Of a DNA stretch of 64,000 nucleotides, positions 47,284 through 59,568 are shown in pieces. The position numbers and the translations under genes are program-made. How positions within the stretch are numbered: position 1 is the first letter of the stretch; each line of letters opens with the position of its first letter. The stretch is from Stictocephala bisonia (taxonomy: Eukaryota; Arthropoda; Insecta; Hemiptera; Membracidae). The notes beneath the pieces were generated by a model that was not told where the DNA came from, ran no database searches, and saw only the letters and a program-made list of their open reading frames with translations. The stretch covers positions 186,001 through 250,000 of the forward strand of contig JAQJVL010000607.1 of NCBI GenBank assembly GCA_035578905.1, written 5' to 3'.

Positions 47284-48374
47284 CTGTACACCATCAACCA
47301 TCATAAGACTGTATAGTTAGTTATATATTTGTTATGACATTTCATACTGAACAAGAAAATTAATTCAAGAAGGAACAAAATTTAACATTAATTTTTTTAT
47401 ATAAATATGGTTTTTGTAACGTTTTAATTACGTTCTAATAATGTGGGGTAAAGCAGATAACACTGTTGTTGTTTTTCTTTATGAATTTTTTTATCTGGAT
47501 TGTTTTGATTTTTAATCCGAGTTATTTTTATAAAAATAGTTTAGTGTAATTAACTAAAACAGATTGACAGATAGATGAGCTGTAAAATTGTGTTTTATTA
47601 TTTTTGTATGCTACATATTAGTTTATAAGAGATGTGACAATATAATAAAAAATTACTGACTTGTCCAATATTCTTGCATTTTCTGAAACAATTGTTATTG
47701 ACCTCGTTTATATGGATTAACTGAGACCACAAGTGATCCAGCCTGACAAGAATCTAAACTAACACAAAATACAAAGACAGCACTAAAATACAATTCAAAT
47801 AGTTTAAAATAATTAATTTAAGAATGAATAAATTCTAAACCATAAATTACCATAAATCAGTTTACCACATTCAGATTGCATTGATTTTTTTAAAGCATGT
47901 TGTCTGAAGATTGCTCTCTATAACCAGACCGAAAACGTCCGCTCCTGCTTAGTGTACATAGTTCGAGACGGACCAACCCAGAAGGCTACGATAAGATAAA
48001 GATTACATTGACTATAAAAGTATAAAATTGTTAATTACAACCAAATTTATTAAAAACGGTAAATTTATCGATAACAACTAATTTCCAAAGCCACAAGTAG
48101 AGAAGAAAGTATACATTTTTAGTTTAAAAAAGTCTTCATGGTCACTAGTTTATGAGAAAAGAGCAATTTAATACAATGCAGTAATTGATATTGCAAGTTA
48201 TGTAATCACAGTTCCATTTACATGAAGATAAACTCTTTAATTTTTAAGGCTATACAGATTGTGTTTTTTCTGGTATATTCTGAAATGCGCAATGGAGGAT
48301 CCAGTCACAGCTGGCTGAAAAGCTGAAGAGAAGTTTTATACTAATGTAGCCAAGTTATATTAAAAAGTACTTAC

Positions 48375-48574
48375 TTAGCTTCAGTAGTAGGTCCGATGGC
48401 AAGAAAGTCGATGAGTTCCTGTTCGGGAGTATTGGGGGAGAAGGGGAAGTCAGTGGTGGTTCTGTTGACACAGACGTGGGTATGGCCGTTACAGTAGTCA
48501 AGGCAAGGCACACACTCACCACCATCTGTGGGGTCTCCGACAAACAGTGGTCGACAGTGTTGACATTGAGGCCC
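48375..48574 (-). CDS. Megf8: Megf8 exon 5 of 10 in the window: cysteine-rich EGF-type module
   Basis: 200 nt. The acceptor gtcatcag precedes GGGCCTCAATGT in phase 0, and the donor is GTAAGT after GAAGCTAA. It encodes GPQCQHCRPLFVGDPTDGG, ECVPCLDYCNGHTHVC, an NRT glycosylation site and DFPFSPNTPEQELIDFLAIG. It joins the previous exon to give NNTQ-GPQCQHC, the usual laminin-EGF continuation, and ends mid-codon in Lys. Confidence 0.95.
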
Positions 48575-48579
48575 CTGAT

Positions 48580-49945
48580 GACATTCATGGGCAACAACGG
48601 AAATAAATATAAAAGGATATTAACTCCACTCATCTATTAGAATATGAAATTAATGTGTTAGGTAAGAAGAAGCTATATATCATCATATTTAATAATGAAT
48701 TAATGGAAATTAAATGGACTGTATGCTCTTGGACAAATGTCAAGGGTCTGCAGCATGGAAACTTTTACTATGGTCTTTTATCTAATATATGGTGATAAAG
48801 CAAAAAAGAACTTAGATAAAATGCTCCTACAGCAAAATCAAGCAAAATGAATAATGAAAAATCTCAAAAAAAGATTTGGTTAAAAATATTTTGGAAGAAT
48901 TGGGAATTTAAAGTCTACAGTTTGATAATACAACCGGATACCGGATTATGTAGATTGGCTGAACGATGTAATTACTGTAATAAAATGTTAAGTGATACAT
49001 CACCACAATCACATGATATATTCTTCACAATTAACTCAACGAAGCTTTGCTGCTTGCATAGTATCACAAACATTGCAGGTGCATTGGACAATAGAATGCT
49101 CTACACTTTACTTAAATATGTGTATTACTAAATGGTTTTTTGGGCGATCCATAAGGAGCGCTATTGTTGTTAATAAGTTACTATATAATCCTAGATTACA
49201 ATAAATATAAATGAAATGTATTTGTTTTACAATAATTATTATATTCTTAATTGTTCAATGCCACCTTTTAAATTTAGTCTTACAATGATCATATTCTAAT
49301 CAAAAGTTTTCCATCACTCATGTATCGTGTTTTTAACTAGGCAATTACTGTACAATGTTTATAAATAGTAAATTGCGTGTACAGATCGCACAGTTGAAAT
49401 TCAATCTTTTTTTGCCCTAATGCATAAAATCAATAACTCCCTGAATAAAGCGTGTACATGAGAGGGCAGGACAATTTGGCAATATCAACCTAATTCCTCA
49501 GGCAAAATCACTACTGCACATGTTGTGTGGGTGGATGGTTCATGTAAAGTATGGGTGAGTGGGTAGATGGATAGCTATAACTTACAGAGGTTTTTATTTT
49601 ACCCACAAGTTAAGAGGGTAAAAGAATGAACTTGCCTAAAATACATTTTGCAGGAGAAAAATTGAGATAATTGCTTTAAATTGACCTTATAATAAAGATT
49701 AATTTTTGCAGTTTTTTTTTTTATTATGACGCTGCTGGTAGTACAAGCCAGAACTGGAACTTCTCCATGCGTATGTCGTGGGTACATTACTTATTGCTTC
49801 ATGCAAGTGCTTCCAAACCAACATTTATTTGATTTTACTCCGACATTTTTCATCCGGACTTATAGGTATCCGGATCATAATGCCACCACACTAATCCTGA
49901 TAAGATGAGGATTACTATATTTGAATTTATAAAATATGCAAAACA
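48580..49945. other. Megf8 intron, no gene seen
   Basis: A 94-codon plus-strand frame (48847-49131) and smaller ones lack domains. A single minisatellite-like phrase (tgtgtgggtggatgg) occurs near 49522. Confidence 0.5.
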
Positions 49946-49951
49946 ACTTGC

Positions 49952-50390
49952 TTAACCGTTTTTACTCGTAAAGCTCTTCAAGAAATCTCCTCTGGAGTCG
50001 TATGGCCACTGTGAGTGGCCACAGTTATTTCTGTGCCATCTTTTAATTTTTGTTGTTGTAAATGTCCTCTCAGATCGAAAGGCCGCTGTGAGTGGTCAAT
50101 GTGAAAATTGGAAAACATGTGCACGGTCAAAGTTAGTGGACATGTCACATTTCTGCGTTTGGTATTTCTTTGTTGAATATTATTCCTCTGTAAAGTGTTG
50201 TTACCTCTTGAGAAACTTTGAAATTGTGCGTCTGTCAGTTTCCCGATTTTTGTAGACAGCTGTTATATTCCAGAGATCTAACCTCTCTGCCTGAGTTCTG
50301 GTGGTACTAAAAAGATTGTAAGACATGAACTTCACAACCTGGTCTGAGAATTGGAAAGTGTTTTGAACAATATCACACTGCAAATAAACT
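49952..50390 (-). mobile_element. truncated relative of the TTAA MITE at 15233
   Basis: TTAA-CCGTTTTTACTCG at 49952 is followed by tatggccactgtgagtggcc and ggccgctgtgagtgg near-palindromes. Continuing blocks (atttctgtgcca, ttgttgttgtaaatg, tattattcctctgtaaag, ctaacctctctgcct) appear in inverse order in 15700-16000. Only one terminus is present; the other end is lost. A 60-codon minus frame at 50201-50383 has no known domain. Confidence 0.65.
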
Positions 50391-50562
50391 GAAACAAATG
50401 AATAACCTCTGTGTGTCTATTTAATTTTAAAAGGAAAACATTTTATTTTAAAATATATTGTTTGTAACTAATAAAATATTCATTTCATTTATCTTAAACT
50501 GTTAATGTAGTGCAACGTAGTTTTATCATTATCATTAAAACAAAGTTATGAAGTTTACATAA

Positions 50563-51335
50563 AAAGAAGACCTTGAAGAACTAACCAAAATTTTCATTCA
50601 AGAGACAGGATGCATGGGTCTAAGAAAAAATGATGAGAAAACCAAGTACATGCACTTTGAAAGAGGTGGCCACCCACTTACAGAAATAAATATAGAAGGA
50701 CGTAGCTTTGAAGAGGTGGAGCAGTTTAAATATCTGGGAGTACTAATATCCAATAAGAATAGTGAGGAATAAGAAATTGTTAACAGAATGAACCTAGCCA
50801 ACAGATGCATGTATGCTTGCAATAAGATCTTGTCGTTAAAGTTACTGTCATGCCGAACAAAAATACGAATATATCACGATAATAAGGCCAGTACTTTTAT
50901 ATGGTGCAGAAACCTGGATATTAAATAAAAAAGAAGATAACAAACTCATCGTGTTTGAAAATCGCGTACTAAGAAAAATATTTGGTCCAACATTGGAAAA
51001 TGGAGAATGGAGGCGCAAGCATAACCAAGAGATAAGACAGCAGTACAATGACTGTGACATAATAGCAACCGCAAGATCAAGAAGATTGAGATGGGCAGGC
51101 CATGTATGGCGAAGAGAACAAGGGACGCTACTGAAGGAAGCTGGATTGGGAAGACCAGTGGGAAGAAGACCTCTAGGTAGACCAAAAAGAAGATGGTGGG
51201 ATGGGGTTAAGACAGACACCGCAGCACTTGGAACCACAATGGAGGAGGCAGAAAACAGAGAAAGATGGAGAGAGCTTGTTGGTGGGGCCAAATCACTTCT
51301 TGGGCATCGATGGCCATGGGAGTAAGTAAGAGTAA
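50563..51335 (+). pseudogene. 5'-truncated non-LTR retrotransposon (RTE/BovB-like C-terminus)
   Basis: It begins within the RT C-terminal part (FEEVEQFKYLGVLISN), is interrupted by stops (about 50770, 50925) and becomes open from 50951 to 51325. That part has VLRKIFGP, RRLRWAGHVWRR, GRPKRRWWDGV and the ending GGAKSLLGHRWPWE, a C-terminus very common in RTE-type insect elements. The tail is a short (AGTAAGTA) repeat at 51322-51340. It lies in the Megf8 intron between exons 4 and 5, in the opposite orientation to the gene. Confidence 0.85.
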
Positions 51336-51782
51336 GTAAGTATGAAGTTTACATGGGTTTTTAATTTCAAATCCCCATTTGGCAATTTCAGCAGAGTGTC
51401 AACAAAACAATTCCGACCTAGTGAGAACTGGCAAACAACATTGCTGACACGCAACGCAAGATAGTGGCATGGCGGCCTGGCAGGAAGGTTTGAGGGGCAA
51501 CTAATAGGAGTTTTTTAGGAGTGGAGACTGTCCACTGCCTAAAAAAATCTTACACTGGGTAAAGTTTTTCTAGTGTACTGCATTATTATCAAATTCAACA
51601 GTCAAAATGTTTTTAATTAAAAAAAATTTCAAATTTATTTGACAAAGCCTCCTTTTTGTTAAATTGAAGAGTACCTTGATCAGATTGTTAATATGAGAGA
51701 AAGATATAGAACATTTATTTACTTACAGACGCCATTCCATGCAATGAATTGTATTAAATGAAGATATTTTGAATAAAATCTT

Positions 51783-52016
51783 CTTGAGGTACCTCTCTCT
51801 CCAAACCTGAAGAAGGAGCCAGTGCGACTGAACATTTCTGTTATGTATTGTCTTTTTTTGTTCACTTGTATTTTGTGTAGGTAGACATGTTGTAACGTTC
51901 TTGAGGTACCTCTCTCTCCAAACCTGAAGAAGGAGCCAGTGCGACTGAACATTTATGTTATGTATTGTCTGCTTCTGTACACTTGTATTTTGTGTAGGTA
52001 GGTATTTTGTTGTATC
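51783..52016. repeat. tandem duplication, 117-bp unit x2
   Basis: Units start at 51783 and 51900 (cttgaggtacctctctctcc) and match closely over their full length. Each contains cctgaagaaggagccagtgc followed by actgaacat, a phrase resembling the 3' ends of Penelope-like elements and also seen in the MITE at 13683 (ctgaagaaagtgccagtgg). Minus-strand frames across it simply repeat the unit. Confidence 0.8.
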
Positions 52017-52727
52017 AGGTAAGACTGCCCTATCTTTCCTAATTTTTATTCCTGGTCTACATTCCTCATTAACTAATCATACCTAATCACATGATTAAAT
52101 AAACATCAATGCAAATAAATATCAACATTTCTTGGCTATACCTTGCTCAAAATGTATTTAAGTATTTTATTAACAAAGAAGTAGCGTGTAAAACTTGCAT
52201 GTACTCAACTAGAGAAAACACATATTGATTAGCTGCATAAAGACCATTGGACCTATAGTAATACTGATTTGTGTTTGTATAATCCGTAATGATGAAAAAC
52301 TCCCACTAAATTACATATTTTCAGACCTCTCTTAATTTACACTTACAGTTTCACTTCTGGAACCCCTCGGTACCACAAATGTGTATCACAAGTACCTATA
52401 CTTTATTTTAATGTTTATCAGTAATACCATTGATTTTATAAGCATACAGATCAAATTCTCATCCAACATTAAATTTCGAGTCAAAATATCAGCTGTTTGT
52501 GGTCGATTATGATGGAGCGCTAGTGTACTCCCATGTAAACATATTGCAGTTTAAACCAGCTGAAGTAGCATACCTTACTAACTAACAAATTACTGGAATA
52601 TATATATTTCTACAATATTAGATGAGATATCTATCTGTGAGTAATATATGTGAGTAACCAATTAGACAATTATATGATGTAGTATGGGACATTTTAAATT
52701 GAATATACAACTGTTAAAAAACCTCAC

Positions 52728-52898
52728 CTGAGTGTTGTTATGGCACTTAAGACATTCATCCAGGCGGTCAGGTCCCAGGCACTCAGAGTGTCCATTACAT
52801 TGGCACTGGATGGAACAGTTGGCACCCACGTAACCAAAGTCACAACGACAGTTGTCCGGCGCAACACAAACCCCTCGCACACAGCCCTTGGGGCAAAC
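52728..52898 (-). CDS. Megf8: Megf8 exon 4 of 10 in the window: EGF module
   Basis: 171 nt, phase 0 at both ends. The acceptor gttgtgacag precedes GTTTGCCCC and the donor GTGAGG follows CAG. It encodes VCPKGCVRGVCVAPDNCRC, then DFGYVGANCSIQCQCNGHSE and CLKCHNNTQ, an EGF-like repeat running into the next laminin-type EGF. NCS and NNT are potential glycosylation sites. With the exons on either side it reads DCIP-VCPKGC and NNTQ-GPQC without a break. Confidence 0.95.
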
Positions 52899-52999
52899 CT
52901 GTCACAACAAACATCACTTAATTATTACTAATTATTCCAAGTTTTTAAATATTTTTTGTCATAATGAGCAACTTTTTTGTTAGATATATAGTTGCAAAC

Positions 53000-54350
53000 C
53001 GGTGTTTACTCTTTATTTTAACACATCTTAAATGTATGAACAGTAGCATACATTTTATTTGTTGTCCAATATGTAAAATAACTTTACTTTTAAAGCAACT
53101 AAAATTGTCTTTAGGGCAAAAAATAAAACCCAGATCTAGAGAATAAAAAGCCTATTTCTTTTAGTATGGGATAATTCATTAATATTGAGAAAAATATGTA
53201 AGGAATATAACACAAAATGAATGTTCACTTCAGTTTAGTTACATCAACAAGCTTTCCTTGCAGTTACATAACTACTCAAAATTTTAATAAGACCAGTTGG
53301 GGTATACTTTATCAAGAATTTTACTAAAAGAGGGGCAGAAAATATACAAAGTTATCTTGAGACAGTTAATTTGCCAGACAAAAAGGAAAGAAGGTACCAT
53401 TCATGACTATAACAGTCATAATCAAAACAATACATTATTTATTAGACATTTTCTTTTAAATAAAATCATTTTAAATAAAATAAGCTATATTGTAATATCC
53501 TTAAAAGTGTACTTTTTGGAGTGAAAGATTTGCTCAAATCCCTTTGACATTTTTAAAACACATTTAATTTTTGGTTATTGGAGAATCCATTTTAGAGTTT
53601 AGATGAATTCTTCAACAGAAAAGATATGGATTATTAATGTTTTGTTTAATTTTAATACTTTATTATCTTTTTTTACTGTAAACATTTTTGTAATGTAGAT
53701 TTTTTTATTTTTAATATTTTATGACTTCTTTTATGTAAATATATGTTTAAGTATTTATAACATTTGTATGTCTTTTGTATTTTGACTTGGAAAGTCTGAG
53801 CTGCATTGTGACTTTGTCAATAATGTTGTGCATTCTTGTGACAAACAAAGATGACAATTATGATAATGATTCTTCAAAACTGACTTCTTCCCTTTACATA
53901 GTGGAGGCTGTTAAGAGAGTAGGTTGACCAATGTTTTCATCTGTTTCATATCTGTATCAAGTTAACTTGGTAAAAAAAAAAGATTATTTCTAAACAATAT
54001 TAATCACATTTCAATACTCTAAAAGTGTGCTTTATAATCATCCAATAAGCGCCATAACAAAATTAGAATTAAAAATTGTAATCATTCTTTGCATATTAGA
54101 GATATAATGGAGACATCACTATTGCTTAAAACTAAAATTGAATACTTAATAAAAAGAGAAATTATGCCAGAATATACAAACTGGCAGAGAGAATGATGAT
54201 TTAAAGACTAATTCTGCTGAAACTAACTTCATTGTGAGCATATGAGCATAGTTATAGTATCAAATTAATTATTAAGAAGTGGTTTACTATAAATATATGA
54301 TTTATCAACAAGAAATTAGGATTTAGAAGTTCCGACTTTTAAGAGTGTCA
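53000..54350. other. Megf8 intron, no gene seen
   Basis: AT-rich. Frames at 52964 and 53297 (60-75 codons) show no domain. Confidence 0.5.
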
Positions 54351-54362
54351 AAATACACTTAC

Positions 54363-54626
54363 CGGTATACAATCAGAATTTTCAGATTTATATCCAACGC
54401 CACACTCGCACTTGTAGCCAGAGGGCAGGTCAACACACTGCTCGCTCCTGTTGTCACAGCTGTGATGGCCGTTCTCACACTCATTCTCAGGAGGGCAGCG
54501 CACATAGTGCCATGAGAACACAGCGGTCTCAGGAACACTCTGGTGCTCCTGGATGTAGAGTGCCTCACACGTAGTCTTCTCTGGCCCAAAGGCTGGTCGA
54601 TCCAATGACCCATCGTAACACACCCC
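54363..54626 (-). CDS. Megf8: Megf8 exon 3 of 10 in the window: calcium-binding EGF-like region
   Basis: 264 nt, phase 0 at both ends. The acceptor gggatatag precedes GGGGTGTGT and the donor is GTAAGT. It encodes GVCYDGSLDRPAFGPEKTTC, YIQEHQSVPETAVFSWHYV and RCPPENECENGHHSCDNRSE, then CVDLPSGYKCECGVGY, the latter a classical EGF repeat (C-x4-Y-x-C-x-C). NRS is a glycosylation motif. The order matches MEGF8. Confidence 0.95.
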
Positions 54627-54639
54627 CTATATCCCAAGT

Positions 54640-55730
54640 GAGAGTAAAAAACTTCAATTCTTAACCATAACTTGATTTTTTAAATACACTGAATTTCCCA
54701 GAGAAGTTTTAAAATAAGACATTCAATCAACAGCTTAAATCCACAAAATTAAGTGTAACATTCCTAAAAACTTTCAAATAAACATTTATATTTCTCTTTG
54801 TAATGGTGTTTCTAATGTCATATGTTTAAAAGATTTTTACGTTAAAAATATATCATCTTATGTAATACATTTTAAAGCTAAACTAAAAATAACTAAATTG
54901 CTTGGGTAAAACAAACTACATAGGCACAGACATAGCAACATCATCTAAATATTGAAGAAGCTAGCTTCCAGCTCTTGAATCCAAAGAACTACTACATAAG
55001 TCAATAATCAAATTATTATGGATTCAACTAATTACTATGATGGAAAAAAAGAACTGATTAAATACATTCCCATGATTTGTATCTTCGAAGGTTACTTGTA
55101 ATTAGGTTCTAAATATGTTTCTAATTTTAACTAAAAGTACTATACGAACACTTTTCCATATGAACAAAGGATTTCGTTATAATTGTTATTGAAAATGCCC
55201 TAGAAAATAAGACAAAACACTATAACTGTGCAAGTACATTTAAAGGAACAACAATTTAATGTAAAACTTCCTTTAAATTCGTGTTCACTTGTGTGAAAAC
55301 ACTTTGTTGTGTTTCAATCACTTTGATAAACAATTGCACTTTTTCAAGTAGATAAAATATGTGTTAACCTTTAAGAAATTAATTTATTATACTAAAAAAA
55401 AAAAAAAAAAATAAACATAAATCATAAGTGATTATTAACAGGTAAAAAGAAGGTAAATATACAATACACTTGTTCACAGGCCTAGGGTTAAAATTTGAAC
55501 TTGACAAAAAATGTAGTATCCTGTGTGTGCAATCCAAATATTTAAATCTTATAATTTAGAATAAATGTAAAATCCAAATTTAGAATTGAAAAAATCCTAA
55601 GATATTATTGAGCTAGATGTTGGTAGAATGATAACAAACAGGTCTATTCACAAAAACCTGTGATGAGTGGTCTCTGATATGATTTAGGCGTAGTAGTATA
55701 TGCAATAATAACAAGTATTAAATGTTAAAT
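54640..55730. other. Megf8 intron, no gene seen
   Basis: AT-rich intron, with an A run at 55395-55411. Confidence 0.55.
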
Positions 55731-55734
55731 TTAC

Positions 55735-55965
55735 CTGGCCGGTTGAATTTGTGCCGTCCAGAGAGCACCAACCACAGTGTGCGTGGCGCAGACAGGTGGA
55801 GCATTGGCGGTAGCTAGAGCAAGCTTGGGGACAATGTTCATTGCTTCCCCCTGATAGGACCAGGCCACACACACCTCCCGCACAGTACAAAGGCTGGTAA
55901 CTGGGAGCAACACACTCATTCAGCCCAGTAGACCAGTGGCATTCGTGCCAACCACCCTCTGCACC
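55735..55965 (-). CDS. Megf8: Megf8 exon 2 of 10 in the window: PSI-type cysteine-rich domain
   Basis: 231 nt, phase 0 at both ends. The acceptor gatgtactag precedes GGTGCAGAG and the donor GTAAAT follows CAG. It encodes GAEGGWHECHWSTGLNEC, CAGGVCGLVLSGG, then CPQACSSYRQCSTCLRHAHC and GWCSLDGTNSTGQ. The C-x4-C-x2-C-x5-CGWC pattern is that of PSI (plexin-semaphorin-integrin) domains, several of which occur in MEGF8. NST is a potential glycosylation site. Confidence 0.95.
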
Positions 55966-55979
55966 CTAGTACATCACAA

Positions 55980-57520
55980 AATAGTTTTACAGAAAAAGTA
56001 AGTATGGAGTGTAAAGCAATTGTAGATATTTGTAACGGAAAATAACAAATTTACACAATTAAATTATAAACTAAAAGAGAAAAGTACTATTGTTAAAAGG
56101 GTAATATCTTTTTAAGTAACCAATTGATTTTTGTAACAAGTATAAAATGATATTGAACATAGAAAATATTTACATTTATATAATGAAAATTTAAATTAAT
56201 ATGAGGAAATTAAAGTTAACAATAGTTAATGCAATATATTTTTAACAATTTACTGTTGCAAGTTATAACAATGTAATTATTTTTAGTGTATATTTGTATA
56301 AGAGAGACAATGTTAAACTTTGAGATTTGGGTGAACAAATATGAACATCATAAAAATGCATTACTTATAGGATTAACTAAATCACCAGAAAAGAAGAGAC
56401 TTAAAAAATCATCTGAATACCAAAGATGTCACACAAAGATGCCTATAGAATCCAGAGAAAGCAAGAACTACTTTACAAGCAAGTCATTTGCAAACAAAAT
56501 GGGGCATAGGCCAGATTTTTTGGGAGATTTGAAAATAAAAGCAGGCTCAACTTTACAAGTCCACTTCATAGTCACATACAAGATCACAATTAGTAACAAC
56601 ATTTATCAGGAACACGTATCACTTTATCAACCTCAAACTTAAAATATTGATAGATTTTTTTATGTATATGTATAATTCTGTTAAAATATTTGTTTATGTA
56701 TATGTATAATTCTGATGTTATCTGGGAAGTATAAGTTTTCTTAAATGTTGGTACTGTTCTCATAAAAATATAAAATATGATGTATAAATATAAATTCAAC
56801 TGTTTCTGAATTTCATTAAGAACATTGCACAGGCAATAAATAACGAATTGTATGTACATAAATAAGTAGAAGTATTTTTTTTATTTGCAATATTTCCTAT
56901 TCAGACGCCACAGGAGTGTTTTTTTTTTTTTTTTTATGTAGAGCTAGACTGCATGTATTCATATATGTATTTTTAATGGATTATTTTATTTTACCTGGGC
57001 ACACAACTAGATTAAGTGGCCAGTACATTTCCAAACAATTTATTTGTTATACTCTTGTAACTTAATTGTGGAAATAAATCATTTATTCATTTATTCAATA
57101 TTCATAAAGGATGTATGATAGTTTGTGTGACTATGTGAGAAGTGGACTTGTAAACCTAGCCAAACATGATCAAAATTAGCAAACTTAGACTTTACTTTCA
57201 GGAGAGTTAGTGGTGATACAATATGCTAGGTCAATTCGTAGGGTTTATTTTAAATTTATATTAATTTAGAGCTTCAAGCAATGCTAAGTCTTTAAGGAAG
57301 GGGTGTGTTGCTCTATCAGATTGATATTGAGATGTAAATTAATATAAATATAATTGAGTTTAAGCTATCGATATACCATGGTGAGAATTTTTCACCACTG
57401 AGTATTTGGTTTAAGCCATCCCAGGTCAAACTAAAAGGATTACAATATAACAAAACTAATATTAGCTTATTAACAAGCAAACATAAGTATTTTTCACTAA
57501 GAAGAATTCATACAGTGAGG
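55980..57520. other. Megf8 intron, no gene supported
   Basis: A 118-codon plus-strand frame (56286-56642, lysine-rich) has no domain and no match to any family I know. A T-rich run occurs at 56920-56935. Treated as non-coding. Confidence 0.5.
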
Positions 57521-57525
57521 CATTA

Positions 57526-58011
57526 TTAAACCCATTGCGGTCGGAGAAAACTCGAGGCTCGCTGTGCGCACCAAGAGTGAGTTAATGTTCTGCTATTGGT
57601 CACTGCATTTATTTGTTACTTTAAAAAAGATGTACATTGTTATATATTAATTTATTATGTATATTATTGGATAAAAATACTTACATAATTCAAATAAATT
57701 TATTTGTGAACATGAATTATTCCCTATTGCAAGTGATACATGCAACTGTTCTCATTTAATGAAAAAAAACTAAACTGACAAAAAGCACAGTATACAAGTT
57801 TGTAAACACTATCCACCAGATTTGAATATGACTAGTATACGAACAAAGTAACTGAGTGGCTGCAATCAAACACTTTCTAGCAGCATCAATAAGAATTACA
57901 AGCAGTTAAACAAGAACCTATGACGCAGCATATGCATCTTTCAGACTCCAATTGACTCTCTGTGATGACGCATGTGGGTTGGATGTGGGTCTCTCGCCTG
58001 CAAGGGGTTAA
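57526..58011. mobile_element. TTAA-flanked (piggyBac-like) MITE
   Basis: The left edge is TTAA-ACCCATTGCGGTCGGAG and the right edge CTCGCCTGCAAGGGG-TTAA; the ends are imperfect inverted repeats (CCCmTTGCrG). The element is about 480 bp, AT-rich in the middle, non-coding, and located in the intron just downstream of Megf8 exon 1. Confidence 0.65.
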
Positions 58012-58130
58012 ATTCTAAATTGTTGATGTTTGAAGATTTTTTTATTAAAAAGATACAAAATGTTGTTAGTTGCTGAAAAACAATTATGTGGTCGTTTTTA
58101 CAAACATTACCAATGCCAGTTGAAAATTAC

Positions 58131-58305
58131 CTGAGATGTTAGACAAGTGTCACAGTCTTTAAGTTGGCTGCAGCGCTGAGGACACGAGTTACTACCTTTC
58201 ATCTTAATACTGATTCTGTCTGTGACGTCCTGCGCCACACAGCTCCAGTCATACACAGGCTCCTCTGTCACCTTCATCCCTTGCTCTGACGTAAGCATCA
58301 CTTGT
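58131..58305 (-). CDS. Megf8: Megf8 exon 1 of 10 in the window (internal exon of the gene)
   Basis: 175 nt. The acceptor tgttggtag precedes A-CAAGTGATG, so the first base completes a codon from an exon further upstream, which I could not locate. It encodes QVMLTSEQGMKVTEEPVYDW, SCVAQDVTDRISIKMKGSN, then SCPQRCSQLKDCDTCLTSQ, the start of a PSI-type domain that continues into exon 2 as GAEGGWHECHW. The donor GTAATT leaves phase 0. The N-terminal half of MEGF8 (CUB, Kelch, earlier EGF modules) is not visible in the window. Confidence 0.93.
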
Positions 58306-58309
58306 CTAC

Positions 58310-59560
58310 CAACATAAATAATATTTATTTAGTTTCTGACTTTGTCTATAAATTTGCAGTCAATATTTTGTTTGAAAACCCCTAGACATATGTTAAACAG
58401 CAGTTTGTATCGGTTTTATAATTAACATGTATGGGGATTTAATAGTAGACAATGGTAGTTAATAGCATCTACTACTCTTCACTGGACAACAAATTCTCTT
58501 TACAATGGAAACAACTATTTTGATGAATGAAGTAAACATATCTTCCAATAAAAATTTTAATATATTCTTCAAGCCTTTTTAAAACAAAGTTTTCATCATC
58601 AAAATCAACAAGAAATAATATTTAACTACTTTTTTATTGTTTTTGTGATTAAAACTACATTTTCAAAAGACTTCAAGGATATATCTTATCTTATCAGTTC
58701 TTATCTTCTCTTAAGAGGAAGTGCCGGGAGTTGAACTATGCGTTTGTATGGTGCCGAGAAGGAAAATTTTTCATAAGGAAAAATGAGGGGGGGGGAAAGT
58801 TCAGAGGGTTGTCTCCTTTCATGAGATAGAAAAACTAAAGTGAACGGATATCAAACACAAAACGACAGGTACTGTGCATGTGTACTTTATTTATATTATA
58901 TTGTATATATTAAGTAATCAGCATGTAATCTATTCATTTATAAATGTATAAGTAGAAATTATAAATTGCAAATTGATATTTATTATATAATAATTAACTA
59001 TATATCTGATTTTTTATGTATTATTTTGGTTGCTATGCGCATTTATTTTGGAAGCATGATAAATGTTACTTTGTATTTTCTGTTTAGCATGACATGAAAT
59101 TTACTCCAATCCTTTTACAAATTGTATTCTGTGTACAGCAGCGCATGCTTAAATACTATAAAATGTTTTTAAATATTAGTAGGTTTTGTGAAGTGTGTAT
59201 ATTGTGAATAGTGAATAGTGTGATTGCAGTAGATATAAGTAATGATGAGCCGAAATATAAAAGAAGCTTTACTTTTATAGAGGGAGAACACGAAATTGTA
59301 TTTGGTTTAATAATGCAAGTAGCTAAATGACAATTTTGAATTACAGATTAGTACTTATTTATATTGTTAATTAATTGCATTCTTAATTTTCTTTTTATTT
59401 GTAGTATACACACATATTTTTTATGCATGATTAAGGTTAGCTCATAGTTTAGTTTAGCATTAATTTTGTTTCAACTCCTTATTGAAAAATATTCGTTTCA
59501 AAATACTTAAACGCATGTTCAATAAAAGTAAAAAATGGGTATTAATAAGCGTTATAAATA
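58310..59560. other. Megf8 intron / LINE 5' flank, no gene seen
   Basis: AT-rich, with an 11-base G-rich run near 58790. The part after about 59150 may be the 5' UTR of the LINE starting at 59569. Confidence 0.45.
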
Positions 59561-59568
59561 TATAAATT

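Noticed and set aside
56286..56642. 118-codon lysine-rich frame in a Megf8 intron
   Set aside because: No recognisable domain, AT-driven codon content, no splice or promoter context. Chance frames of this size occur in 64 kb.
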